This document shows positions 15,463 to 23,498 of a stretch of 64,000 nucleotides of DNA, piece by piece (positions within the stretch are counted from its first letter, which is position 1; each line of letters begins with the position of its first letter). The DNA is taken from the NCBI RefSeq assembly GCF_036231965.1, contig NZ_CP109499.1:1612001-1676000 (forward strand). Direction: 5' to 3'. Below the pieces are notes generated by a model, which saw only the letters and a list, made by a program, of their open reading frames with translations, was not told the DNA's origin and did no database searches. This stretch comes from Streptomyces sp. NBC_01428. GTDB taxonomy: Bacteria; Actinomycetota; Actinomycetes; Streptomycetales; Streptomycetaceae. Position numbers and translations under genes: made by a program.

Positions 15463-16292
15463 ACTCCCCGGAGTTCGTGAGCGAACGCCTGCTCGAAAGC
15501 ACGGTGGGTCGCGCGGTCCGGCGTGCGGTCGAGGACGCCGAACACCACATGGTCGAAGTACCCGTCGAAGCGGCCTCCCACCAGCAGCCCGCGGAAGGCG
15601 CCGGCCACCTGGGCCGGATCGTTCCGGAAGACCCCGCAGCCCCAGGCGCCGAGCACCAGACGGCGGTATCCGTGGGCGGCGGCGGTCTCCAGGACGCGCT
15701 CGGCACGGACCGCGAGCGCGCGGGGCAGCTCGCCGGCGCGCTCCGGGGCGGTGCGCAGCACGACGCCCGCGTTCGGGGCCGCCGCGGTCAGGAACCCGGC
15801 CGGAAACGGCTCGTCGAGGAGCCGGCCCCGGTCGTCGCGGAAGACGGGTACGCCGGGTGAGTGGATGACACGGTCCGTGTAGAACGTGTCGCGGTGGGCG
15901 CGGTGATGGTCGTAGAACCCCCGGGCCCGCAGCAGGCAGGCGTACAGCGCGGAGGCGCGGCACAGGGCCTCCTCCTGGGCCTGGGCGCCGTTCAGATAGC
16001 CGCCGCCCGGATTGCGCGCCGAGGAGAAGTTCAGCACCGCGACGGGGTCACCGTCCAGGGCGGTGAGCCGGCGGGCCGCCTCCAGGCTGCTCTCGCCCGT
16101 GACCTCGAACGACGTGTCGTGGTGGGGCACCGAGGGCGTCTCCACCGGCTCGGGTCCGTGCAGCCGCGTCCCGGACCGGGCCGACTCGACGGCGTCGGCG
16201 ATGGTCACCCGGACGCCGGAGGGGCCGCGGTAGCCGCCGGCCGCCACGATCTCCTCCGTCTCCCGGGCGATCGCCCGCAGGCGCGCGCTCAT
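15459..16292 (-). CDS. Bacterial-type poly(ADP-ribose) glycohydrolase-like protein (TIGR02452 family)
   Basis: 277 residues. The bacterial PARG signature GGG-x(6-8)-QEE is present as G-G-G-Y-L-N-G-A-Q-A-Q-E-E near residues 109-121, preceded by the adenosine-site N-F-S-S-A-R-N-P. The macrodomain-like fold continues with L-G-A-W-G-C-G-V-F-R-N-D-P near 228. Characterised bacterial members (Thermomonospora and others) hydrolyse poly(ADP-ribose). In cells without PARP the substrate is unclear, and processing of ADP-ribosylated proteins or nucleic acids is possible. Start ATG at 16292. It is divergent from the egt operon and convergent with a MazF-like gene. Confidence 0.85.
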   Translation of the reverse strand: MSARLRAIARETEEIVAAGGYRGPSGVRVTIADAVESARSGTRLHGPEPVETPSVPHHDTSFEVTGESSLEAARRLTALDGDPVAVLNFSSARNPGGGYLNGAQAQEEALCRASALYACLLRARGFYDHHRAHRDTFYTDRVIHSPGVPVFRDDRGRLLDEPFPAGFLTAAAPNAGVVLRTAPERAGELPRALAVRAERVLETAAAHGYRRLVLGAWGCGVFRNDPAQVAGAFRGLLVGGRFDGYFDHVVFGVLDRTPDRATHRAFEQAFAHELRGV

Positions 16293-16438
16293 GGCGTGAC
16301 CCCCGTACGCGCCACGAGCACGGCCCGTGTGTTCTCCCCCGTCGTGCCCATGAACGCATCGTGAGCGATGCTGGTCCTGCGGCGCAACAGAGTTTCGGGG
16401 CCCCGCAAACGGTGTACTCCGGTCCCGCAAGCGACAAA

Positions 16439-16456
16439 TTTGCACCCTTGTGCGAA
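16439..16456 (+). promoter_or_regulatory. 18-bp inverted repeat between PARG-like gene and egtA
   Basis: TTTGCAC-N4-GTGCGAA with a single mismatched pair, in the 257-bp divergent gap and 94 bases before egtA. It is in the right place to regulate the ergothioneine operon, the PARG-like gene, or both. The binding protein is unknown. Confidence 0.4.
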
Positions 16457-16549
16457 CCGCCGAGAGGGTCTTGGGTGGACGGGTGAATGCCGGTCCGGCC
16501 CACCAGACCCCGGGCCGGCGGCATGGTGGAATCTCAGGAGGATCCCCAC

Positions 16550-17923
16550 ATGTCCGATTCGGTGAGTGACTGTACGGAGCGACGCCGCTCCACCGTCACC
16601 GAGGCCGAGGTGGAGGCGCTCGTCCATGGCATCTGCTTCAAGACGGGCCCGCCCCGCCTCCTCGGTGTGGAAGTCGAATGGCTCGTCCACGAGCTGCGCG
16701 CGCCGTGGCTCCCCGTACCGCCAGAACGTCTCGAAGCGGCGTACGCCGCTCTGCGGGCCGTGCCCCTGAGTTCGGCGCTGACCGTCGAACCCGGTGGGCA
16801 GCTGGAGCTGAGTTCCGCTCCCGCCGCCTCCCTGATGGAGTGCGTACGGTCCGTGTCGGCCGACCTGGCCGCCGTCCGCGCGAAGCTGCGCGAGACGGGC
16901 CTCGGCCTCAGCGGTTACGGCCAGGACCCCTGGAACCCCCCGACCCGCTACCTCCATGAGCCCCGGTACGACGCCATGGAGCGCTGTCTCGACCGTGCGG
17001 GGCCCGAGGGCCGCGCCATGATGTGCACGTCGGCGTCCGTGCAGGTGTGCGTGGACGCCGGTTACGAGGAGCCGGGTCCGCTGGGGCACGGGCGGCGCTG
17101 GTGGCTCGCGCACCAGCTCGGCGCGGTCCTGGTGGCCGCGTTCGCCCACTCCCCCATGGCCCGGGGACGGAGCACGGGCTGGCGCTCCACACGGCAGTCG
17201 CTGTGGACCGCGATGGACCCCGGGCGCACCGACGCGCCGCCCCTGGGCGGCGATCCCCGGGCCTCCTGGGCCCGACACGTCCTCGACTCCCCGGTGATGT
17301 GCGTCCGGGCGCCCGAGGGCCCCTGGGACGTGCCGGAGGGCATGACCTTCCGCGACTGGACCCGGTCCGGCACCCCGCCGGTCCGGGAGGACCTCGATTA
17401 CCACATGACGACGCTGTTCCCGCCGGTACGTCCGCGCGGTCATCTCGAACTCCGCATGATCGACGCGCAGCCGGGTGAGGACGGCTGGATCGTGCCCCTC
17501 GCGGTGACGGCGGCCCTCTTCGACGACCCGGACGCGGCCGAGGTGGCCTACCGGACCGTGAAGCCGCTCGCGGAGCGGGCGGGCCCGGACCGAGCGCCCC
17601 GCAACCCGCTGTGGCGGGACGCGGCCCGGCACGGCCTCGCCGATCCGGAACTGCGCGAGGCCGCGGCGATCTGCTTCGCCGCGGCCCAGGAGGCGCTGCC
17701 GAGGCTCGGGGCCTCCCCCGAGGTCCTGGACGCGGTGGCCGAGTTCACCGACCGCTACGTGGCGCGGGGCCGCTGCCCCGCCGACGACCTGCTCGGCGCG
17801 GACCGGGCCCAGCACGAGGGCCGGTCCGGCGACCGGTCAGGCACCCGTTCCGACGGCCGGTCCGAGGCCCGGTCCGACGGCCGCTCGACCGGCCGGTTCG
17901 ATGGGAAGGACATCAGCTCATGA
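16550..17923 (+). CDS. egtA: Glutamate-cysteine ligase of ergothioneine biosynthesis
   Basis: 457 residues. It makes gamma-glutamylcysteine, the sulfur donor for EgtB. The family match rests on the N-terminal G-V-E-V-E-W-L-V motif (residues about 39-46), the substrate loop E-P-G-G-Q-L-E-L-S near 85, S-A-S-V-Q-V near 163 and P-x-G-H-L-E-L-R-M-I-D near 299. AGGAGG precedes the ATG at 16550. The last 40 residues are low complexity, made of repeated R-S-x-G or R-S-D-G units, and look dispensable. The stop overlaps egtB (ATGA). First gene of the egtABCD operon. Confidence 0.95.
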   Translation: MSDSVSDCTERRRSTVTEAEVEALVHGICFKTGPPRLLGVEVEWLVHELRAPWLPVPPERLEAAYAALRAVPLSSALTVEPGGQLELSSAPAASLMECVRSVSADLAAVRAKLRETGLGLSGYGQDPWNPPTRYLHEPRYDAMERCLDRAGPEGRAMMCTSASVQVCVDAGYEEPGPLGHGRRWWLAHQLGAVLVAAFAHSPMARGRSTGWRSTRQSLWTAMDPGRTDAPPLGGDPRASWARHVLDSPVMCVRAPEGPWDVPEGMTFRDWTRSGTPPVREDLDYHMTTLFPPVRPRGHLELRMIDAQPGEDGWIVPLAVTAALFDDPDAAEVAYRTVKPLAERAGPDRAPRNPLWRDAARHGLADPELREAAAICFAAAQEALPRLGASPEVLDAVAEFTDRYVARGRCPADDLLGADRAQHEGRSGDRSGTRSDGRSEARSDGRSTGRFDGKDISS

Positions 17924-19248
17924 CCGCCCCCGCCCCCGATTCGCTGACGGATCCGGAGTCGCTCAGGGAGCGCGCCCTCGACGCGCTCGTCACCGCCCGG
18001 GACCGCACCGCCCTCCTCACCTCGTGCGTGGAGGACCCCGACCTGACCGCGCAGCACTCGCCGCTGATGTCCCCGCTGGTGTGGGACCTCGCGCACATCG
18101 GCAACCAGGAGGAGCTGTGGCTGCTGCGGGCGGTCGCGGGACGCGAGGCGCTGCGGCCCGAGATCGACGGGCTCTACGACGCGTTCGAGCACGCGCGTTC
18201 CGAGCGGCCGAAACTGCCGCTGCTGCCGCCCGCCGAGGCCCGCACGTACGCGGCGGAGGTGCGCGGCCGGGCGCTCGACGTCCTGGAGAGCTCCGCGTTC
18301 CGGGGCAGCCGCCTCACCGAGGCCGGATTCGCCTTCGGCATGGTCGCGCAGCACGAACAGCAGCACGACGAGACCATGCTGATCACCCATCAGCTCCGGA
18401 GGGGCCCCGCCGCCCTGACCGCTCCGGATCCCGCTCCGGTCGCGCCGTTCACGGGGCCGGCCGAAGTCCTGGTGCCCGGCGGCCCGTTCGTGATGGGCAC
18501 CTCCACCGAACCCTGGGCGCTCGACAACGAGCGTCCCGCGCACCGGCGTACGGTCCCGTCGTTCCACATCGACACGACGCCGGTCACCAACGGCGCCTAC
18601 CAGGCCTTCATGGCGGACGGCGGCTACGGCGACCCGCGCTGGTGGACGCCGGAGGGCTGGGACCACATCCGGACGCACGGCATCGAGGCGCCGCTGTTCT
18701 GGCGGCGCGAGGGCGGTCAGTGGCTGCGGCGGCGCTTCGGCGTCACCGAGGTCGTGCCGCCCGACGAGCCCGTTCTGCACGTGTGCTGGTACGAGGCCGA
18801 CGCGTACGCCCGCTGGGCGGGCCGGCGGCTGCCCACCGAGGCGGAGTGGGAGAAGGCGGCCCGCCACGACCCGGTCTCCGACCGTTCCACCCGCTACCCG
18901 TGGGGCGACGCCGACCCCACACCGGAACACGCCAATCTGGGTCAGCGTCATCTGCGTCCGGCACCGGCGGGCAGCTATCCGGCGGGCGCCTCACCGCTCG
19001 GCGTACGGCAGTTGATCGGTGACGTGTGGGAGTGGACGTCGAGCGACCTGGAGCCGTATCCGGGGTTCGCCGCCTTCCCGTACAGGGAGTACTCGGAGGT
19101 CTTCTTCGGGCCCGACCACAAGGTGCTGCGCGGTGGTTCGTTCGCGGTGGACCAGGTGGCCTGCCGGGGCACGTTCCGCAACTGGGACTATCCGATCAGG
19201 CGGCAGATCTTCGCCGGCTTCCGCACGGCCCGTGACGGATCCTCCTGA
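17920..19248 (+). CDS. egtB: Ergothioneine sulfoxide synthase (iron-dependent)
   Basis: 442 residues. It joins gamma-glutamylcysteine (or cysteine) to hercynine using O2, forming the C-S bond. The N-terminal DinB-like domain supplies iron-binding histidines: D-L-A-H-I near residue 48 and Q-H-E-Q-Q-H near 147-152. The C-terminal formylglycine-generating-like domain contains P-G-G-P-F-x-M-G near 186, L-P-T-E-A-E-W-E near 307 and the closing G-G-S-F-A-x-x-Q-x-A-C-R-G-T-F-R-N. Start overlaps egtA by four bases and its stop shares one base with egtC. Confidence 0.96.
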   Translation: MTAPAPDSLTDPESLRERALDALVTARDRTALLTSCVEDPDLTAQHSPLMSPLVWDLAHIGNQEELWLLRAVAGREALRPEIDGLYDAFEHARSERPKLPLLPPAEARTYAAEVRGRALDVLESSAFRGSRLTEAGFAFGMVAQHEQQHDETMLITHQLRRGPAALTAPDPAPVAPFTGPAEVLVPGGPFVMGTSTEPWALDNERPAHRRTVPSFHIDTTPVTNGAYQAFMADGGYGDPRWWTPEGWDHIRTHGIEAPLFWRREGGQWLRRRFGVTEVVPPDEPVLHVCWYEADAYARWAGRRLPTEAEWEKAARHDPVSDRSTRYPWGDADPTPEHANLGQRHLRPAPAGSYPAGASPLGVRQLIGDVWEWTSSDLEPYPGFAAFPYREYSEVFFGPDHKVLRGGSFAVDQVACRGTFRNWDYPIRRQIFAGFRTARDGSS

Positions 19249-20039
19249 TGTGCCGTCATCTGGCGTTCCTCGGCGACGAGGAGCAGCTCGGGACGCTCCT
19301 CGTCGCGCCGGAGCACAGCCTGTTCCGGCAGTCCTGGGCGCCCCGCAGACAACGGCACGGGACGGTCAACGCCGACGGTTTCGGCGTGGGTTGGTACGCC
19401 GAGGGCGATCCGGTGCCCGCCCGGTACCGGCGTACCGGGCCCGTCTGGGGTGACGCGTCGTTCGCCGACCTGGCCCGTGTGGTCAGGTCGCGTGCGGTGC
19501 TCGCCGCGGTGCGGGACGCGACCGTGGCGGGCTCGGACGGGGAGGCCGCGGCGGCGCCGTTCGCCGCGGGCACCTGGCTGTTCAGCCACAACGGCGCCGT
19601 CCTCGGGTGGCCCGGCTCCCTCGCCCCGCTCGTGTCGGGCCTGCCCGCGGCCGAGCTGCTGTCCCTGGAGGCCCGCTGCGACTCCGCGTTCGTGTGGGCG
19701 CTGGTGCTGCGCCGGCTGCGCTCCGGGGACACGGAGGGGCAGGCGCTGGCCGACACGGTCGTGGAGGTCGCGGAGGCGGCCCCCGGATCACGCCTCAACC
19801 TGCTGCTGACCGACGGCGGGACCATCGCAGCGACCGCCTGGGGCGACACCCTCTGGTACCTCGCGGAGCCGGGCCGTCGCGTCGTGGTGGCCTCCGAGCC
19901 GCACGACGACGACCCGGGATGGCGGGAGGTCCCCGACCGCACCCTCCTCACGGCGAGCCGCACCGAGGTGCTGCTCACCCCGCTCAAGGACATGAGCGAC
20001 GACATGGCATCCGCACAGCGCAAGGAGCCCCGTACGTGA
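19248..20039 (+). CDS. egtC: Class II glutamine amidotransferase-type hydrolase, ergothioneine pathway
   Basis: 263 residues. After removal of Met1, Cys2 in M-C-R-H-L-A-F is the N-terminal nucleophile. N-A-D-G-F-G-V-G-W-Y at about 41-50 and F-S-H-N-G-A-V near 111 form the glutaminase pocket. It removes the gamma-glutamyl group from gamma-glutamyl-hercynylcysteine sulfoxide. The start shares one base with the egtB stop and the stop overlaps egtD (GTGA). Confidence 0.95.
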   Translation: MCRHLAFLGDEEQLGTLLVAPEHSLFRQSWAPRRQRHGTVNADGFGVGWYAEGDPVPARYRRTGPVWGDASFADLARVVRSRAVLAAVRDATVAGSDGEAAAAPFAAGTWLFSHNGAVLGWPGSLAPLVSGLPAAELLSLEARCDSAFVWALVLRRLRSGDTEGQALADTVVEVAEAAPGSRLNLLLTDGGTIAATAWGDTLWYLAEPGRRVVVASEPHDDDPGWREVPDRTLLTASRTEVLLTPLKDMSDDMASAQRKEPRT

Positions 20040-20998
20040 GCCCGTTCCTGCTGACCCGCACCCTTCCCGAGGACGCCACCGAGGCGGCCCTGCGTGCCGA
20101 CGTCCTGCACGGCCTCGGGCAGTCACCGAAGACGCTGCCGCCGAAGTGGTTCTACGACGCGCACGGCAGCGAGCTGTTCGAGAAGATCACCGAACTGCCG
20201 GAGTACTACCCGACGCGCGCCGAGCGGGAGATCCTGCTCGCGCGGGCGGGCGCGATCGCGGCGGCGAGCGGTGCGCGCACGCTCGTCGAGCTGGGTTCCG
20301 GCTCGTCGGAGAAGACGCGTCATCTGCTGGACGCGCTGCCGGACCTGCACACCTACGTCCCCGTGGACGTGAGTGAGAGCGCGCTCACGCAGGCCGGGCA
20401 CGCGCTGATCGCGGAGCGTCCCGAGCTGAACGTGCACGCCCTGATCGCCGACTTCACCGCCGGTCTCACGCTCCCGGACACACCGGGACCGCGTCTGGTG
20501 GCGTTCCTGGGGGGCACCATCGGCAATCTGCTGCCCGCCGAGCGTGCCTCGTTCCTGTCGTCCGTACGGTCCCTGCTGTCGCCCGGGGACACCCTGCTGC
20601 TCGGCACGGACCTGGTGAAGGAACCGTCGGTGCTGGTCGCGGCCTACGACGACGCGGCCGGGGTGACGGCGGCGTTCAACAAGAACGTGCTGAGCGTCGT
20701 CGACCGTGAACTCGGCGCGGACTTCGACCTCGACGCGTTCGAGCACGTCGCGCTCTGGGACGCCGGGCACGAGTGGATCGAGATGCGGCTGCGGTCCCGT
20801 GTCGCGCAGACCGTGAAGATCAGCGCCCTCGGTCTGGCCGTCGACTTCGCGGAGGGCGAGGAGGTGCGGACCGAGATCTCGGCCAAGTTCCGCGCGGAGG
20901 GCGTCCGCGCCGAACTGGCGGAGGCGAGCTTCGACCTGACGCACTGGTGGACGGACACCGAGGGCCGCTTCGCGCTGTCGCTGAGCTCGGCGGTCTGA
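20036..20998 (+). CDS. egtD: L-histidine N-alpha-methyltransferase
   Basis: 320 residues. It trimethylates histidine to hercynine with S-adenosylmethionine. Characteristic segments are P-P-K-W-F-Y-D-A-H-G-S near residue 35, Y-Y-P-T-R-A-E near 57, the SAM loop E-L-G-S-G-S-S-E-K-T near 82, F-L-G-G-T-I-G-N near 155, and a histidine-binding C-terminal region. The GTG at 20036 overlaps the egtC stop and has AAGGAG at 20022-20027. It is the last gene of the operon, which ends at the hairpin at 21079. The egtE lyase gene seen downstream of egtD in mycobacteria is not here. Confidence 0.96.
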   Translation: MSPFLLTRTLPEDATEAALRADVLHGLGQSPKTLPPKWFYDAHGSELFEKITELPEYYPTRAEREILLARAGAIAAASGARTLVELGSGSSEKTRHLLDALPDLHTYVPVDVSESALTQAGHALIAERPELNVHALIADFTAGLTLPDTPGPRLVAFLGGTIGNLLPAERASFLSSVRSLLSPGDTLLLGTDLVKEPSVLVAAYDDAAGVTAAFNKNVLSVVDRELGADFDLDAFEHVALWDAGHEWIEMRLRSRVAQTVKISALGLAVDFAEGEEVRTEISAKFRAEGVRAELAEASFDLTHWWTDTEGRFALSLSSAV

Positions 20999-21078
20999 CC
21001 TCCGGTCGGCGAGGACGGCGACCGGCGGCCCGCGGGTCCGGCACGGACCACCCGTGGGCCGGCCGCGGATCGGCGCAC

Positions 21079-21110
21079 GGGCCTCCCGGACCCGACGGTC
21101 CGGGAGGCCC
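21079..21110. terminator. Terminator between egtD and the solute-binding protein gene
   Basis: Perfect 14-bp stem (21079-21092 with 21097-21110), loop CGAC, between convergent genes ending at 20998 and 21195. It can stop both transcripts. Confidence 0.8.
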
Positions 21111-21194
21111 CGCCGCGTCAGCACCCCGTCGCGTCCGCACCCCGCCCCGGCCGTCCCTCGTCAGGTCGCACCCGTCCCCGGAGCGGGCGTCAGC

Positions 21195-22457
21195 TCATTC
21201 CCCGTCCACGGACAGGACGCGCGTGATGCTCTCGGAGGCCTTGCGGGCCTCCGTCGCCGGGTCGGCTCCGCCGAGGATCTTCGTCATGGACTTCTTGATC
21301 GGGTTGTCCGCCTCGACGGCGGCCCACTGCGGCGAGGACGGGGTCGCCCGGCCCTGCGCGGCCCCCGCCGCCATGGCGGCCACGCCCGGTTCGCCGGACA
21401 CGGCGCCGGCGAGCTTGGACTTGTTGGGGACGTAGTTCATCGTCCTGGCCAGTTCCTTCTGCCACTTGGCGCCCGCGAGCGCCGCGATGACGGCGGTGGC
21501 ACCGGTGCGGTCGTCGGTGTTCTCGGGCACGACGAGGTCGGAGCCACCGGTGAAGACCGCGCCGGGCTTCTCGGCGGTCTTGCCGGGAACGGGGAAGAAG
21601 CCCAACTTGCCCTTCAGGTCGGGGTTCGTGCGCTCGATGGCCTGGACGAGTCCGGGCACGGCCACGATCTGCGCCACCCGCCCCTTCGCGAACACCCCGG
21701 ACTGCGGCGGGTGTTCCTCGTCGGCGTCCACCGGTCCGTCACCGAGCGCCTGGAGGCGCCGGTAGAATTCGATGCCGCGCAGCGCGGCCGGCGTATCGAG
21801 CGTGCCCGTCCAGCTGCCGGAGCGCGACTCCTCGGCGAGGTCGCCGCCCTCGTCCCAGATGAACCCGGAGAGGGTGTACCAGTCCTGGCCGGCCAGGTAG
21901 ATGCCCTGGTTCCCGGCGGTGTTGAGGCGTTCGGTGTCGGTGAGCCACTGCTCGCGGGTCTTGGGCGGCTGCTCGACGCCGGCGGCCCGGAACAGGTCCT
22001 TGCGGTAGATGACGACACGGTTGGCGGCGTACCAGGGGACGCCGAACTGGCGGGTGCCGAACCGGCCGGGCTCGGCGAGGCCGGGCAGCCAGTCGTTCAC
22101 GCCCCAGTCGCGCATCGATTCCAGGGTCAGGTCACTGAGCCCGCCGGCGTCGACGTACTGCGCCACCTGGGTGTTGCCGACCTCGATGACGTCGGGCGCG
22201 TCGGCGTCACTCTGCTTCAGGGCCGCCTGGACCTTGTCGCCGATCCCGGTCCACTCCTGGATGCGGATGTCGAGCCGGATGTCGCCGTGCCTGCTCTCGA
22301 AGTCCTCGGTGAAGCGCTTGAGGAAATCCTTGGAGGCGCTGTCCTTCATCAGCCACACCGTGACGGTGTGTCGTGACGTGCCGCTTCCCGGCAAGGAGCC
22401 GCACGCGGTGAGCAGGGAGGCGCTGACGCAGGCGACGGCGAGGAGGCGACGTTTCAC
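21195..22457 (-). CDS. Sugar ABC transporter substrate-binding lipoprotein, orphan
   Basis: 420 residues. Signal peptide with lipobox L-L-T-A-C (Cys19), so anchored outside the membrane. The mature part is a family 1 extracellular solute-binding protein: V-W-L-M-K-D-S at the first strand, V-I-E-V-G-N-T-Q-V-A near residue 91, and W-Y-A-A-N-R-V-V-I-Y-R-K-D near 141-153. Substrate is probably an oligosaccharide. No permease or ATPase gene is adjacent, so it must share a transporter encoded elsewhere, as several Streptomyces sugar systems share MsiK. The promoter contains a GntR/HutC-type palindrome (22541-22570). Confidence 0.9.
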   Translation of the reverse strand: MKRRLLAVACVSASLLTACGSLPGSGTSRHTVTVWLMKDSASKDFLKRFTEDFESRHGDIRLDIRIQEWTGIGDKVQAALKQSDADAPDVIEVGNTQVAQYVDAGGLSDLTLESMRDWGVNDWLPGLAEPGRFGTRQFGVPWYAANRVVIYRKDLFRAAGVEQPPKTREQWLTDTERLNTAGNQGIYLAGQDWYTLSGFIWDEGGDLAEESRSGSWTGTLDTPAALRGIEFYRRLQALGDGPVDADEEHPPQSGVFAKGRVAQIVAVPGLVQAIERTNPDLKGKLGFFPVPGKTAEKPGAVFTGGSDLVVPENTDDRTGATAVIAALAGAKWQKELARTMNYVPNKSKLAGAVSGEPGVAAMAAGAAQGRATPSSPQWAAVEADNPIKKSMTKILGGADPATEARKASESITRVLSVDGE

Positions 22458-22540
22458 GAGGGGTCCAGTTCTGTCTTGCGGACAGGGGGGAGGGGCCCGG
22501 CGTGGGGGGACGAGCTTGGGGTGCTCGTACGGGTGTGTGG

Positions 22541-22570
22541 ATTTTGGTATGGACCAATGAGGTCCGTCAA
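22541..22570 (-). promoter_or_regulatory. Promoter with DasR-like operator inside the spacer
   Basis: On the minus strand, TTGACG (22570-22565) and CAAAAT (22546-22541) are separated by 18 bases and form a plausible sigma-HrdB promoter about 80 bases before the binding-protein start. TTGGTCCATACCAA (22557-22544) sits in the spacer. Its arms T-G-G-T and A-C-C-A resemble the DasR responsive element (consensus TGGTCTAGACCA; 10 of 12 match on the plus strand). Repression by DasR or another HutC-type GntR regulator is inferred. Confidence 0.55.
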
Positions 22571-22676
22571 GGGCCCACCGTCACCCGGGGCGGCCCGCCG
22601 TCTCGCGCAGCGTCACCGGGTGGGGCACCGTGGAATGACGCGTGGCACCACCGCCACGGCGGAGAGGAGCACCCGC

Positions 22677-22892
22677 ATGTCCGACCACACCTACCGGGTC
22701 ACCGAGATCGTCGGGACCTCGCACGAAGGCATCGACCAGGCGATCCGCAACGGCGTCACCCGCGCCTCGCAGACCCTGCGCAACCTCGACTGGTTCGAGG
22801 TCACGCAGGTCAGGGGCCAGATCGAGAACGGGCGGGTCGAGCACTACCAGGTCGGCCTGAAGCTCGGATTCCGGCTGGAGGACGCGGACTGA
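22677..22892 (+). CDS. Dodecin (flavin storage protein)
   Basis: 71 residues, the full family length. Dodecins form hollow dodecamers that store flavins or bind coenzyme A. Landmarks are Y-R-V-T-E-I-V-G-T-S at residues 6-15, the Trp of N-L-D-W-F-E-V near 37-43 that stacks on the flavin ring, and G-R-V-E-H-Y-Q-V-G-L-K-L-G-F-R near 52-66. GAGAGGAG gives a good ribosome-binding site for the ATG at 22677. It is divergent from the binding-protein gene. Confidence 0.93.
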   Translation: MSDHTYRVTEIVGTSHEGIDQAIRNGVTRASQTLRNLDWFEVTQVRGQIENGRVEHYQVGLKLGFRLEDAD

Positions 22893-22927
22893 CGCGTCGC
22901 CGGGACTCCGCACGGCCCGTCTCCGGG

Positions 22928-23422
22928 TCAGGTGCGCCCCTCCCCCTCCTGCGCGTCCCGCAGCGCCGGTGACGCGTCGGCCCAGCGCGCCCGTACGACC
23001 CTGAAGCCGGCCCGTTCCGCGTCCTCGCAGACGAGTTCGTCGTCGTCGACGAGGACGCGGATCTCCCGGTCCCGCGCGAGTCGGCGCAGGATCTCCAGTT
23101 TGGTACGGCGGGCGGGCCTGCGGTCGTCGTTGCGCCGCATCCAGATACGCCCCTCGGGCAGACCCTGGGCGGCCAGCCAGGCCACCGTGTCCCGGCGGCA
23201 CCGCTCCGGACGGCCGGTCAGGTAGACGACCTCGCACTCGCGCGCGCTGCTCAGCGCCAGCGCGACCCCCTCGGCGAGCGGTGGATCCTGGGCCGCCGCC
23301 GCGAAGAACGCGTCCCAGTCCCGCGGGGAGCGCTCCAGGAACCGCTGGCGGTGCGCGGTGTCCGCGAGGGTGCCGTCCAGGTCGAACACGGCGAGTGGCG
23401 GTCTGCTGCTCTGCTCCTTCAC
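22928..23422 (-). CDS. HAD superfamily phosphatase
   Basis: 164 residues. HAD motif I is F-D-L-D-G-T at residues 13-18 (nucleophile Asp), motif II is Y-L-T-G-R-P near 67-72, motif III Lys is near 108, and motif IV is V-L-V-D-D-D near 123-128. The G-R-P-E-R-C-R-R-D-T segment and small size resemble the 3'-phosphatase part of polynucleotide kinase/phosphatase, but no kinase domain is present. It is a stand-alone cytoplasmic phosphatase of unknown substrate. It lies downstream of the ECF sigma gene in the same direction (76 bp gap), so the two may be cotranscribed. Confidence 0.82.
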   Translation of the reverse strand: MKEQSSRPPLAVFDLDGTLADTAHRQRFLERSPRDWDAFFAAAAQDPPLAEGVALALSSARECEVVYLTGRPERCRRDTVAWLAAQGLPEGRIWMRRNDDRRPARRTKLEILRRLARDREIRVLVDDDELVCEDAERAGFRVVRARWADASPALRDAQEGEGRT

Positions 23423-23498
23423 AGCGACCAGCCTAGGGACTGTCCCGGCACGCCACGCGCCCGGCGCGACGACCGAGCCCCCCGGGACGGAGCCGGCT

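Noticed and set aside
20999..21194. egtE downstream of egtD
   Set aside because: The gap is 196 bp with a terminator, and the next gene is a convergent solute-binding protein.
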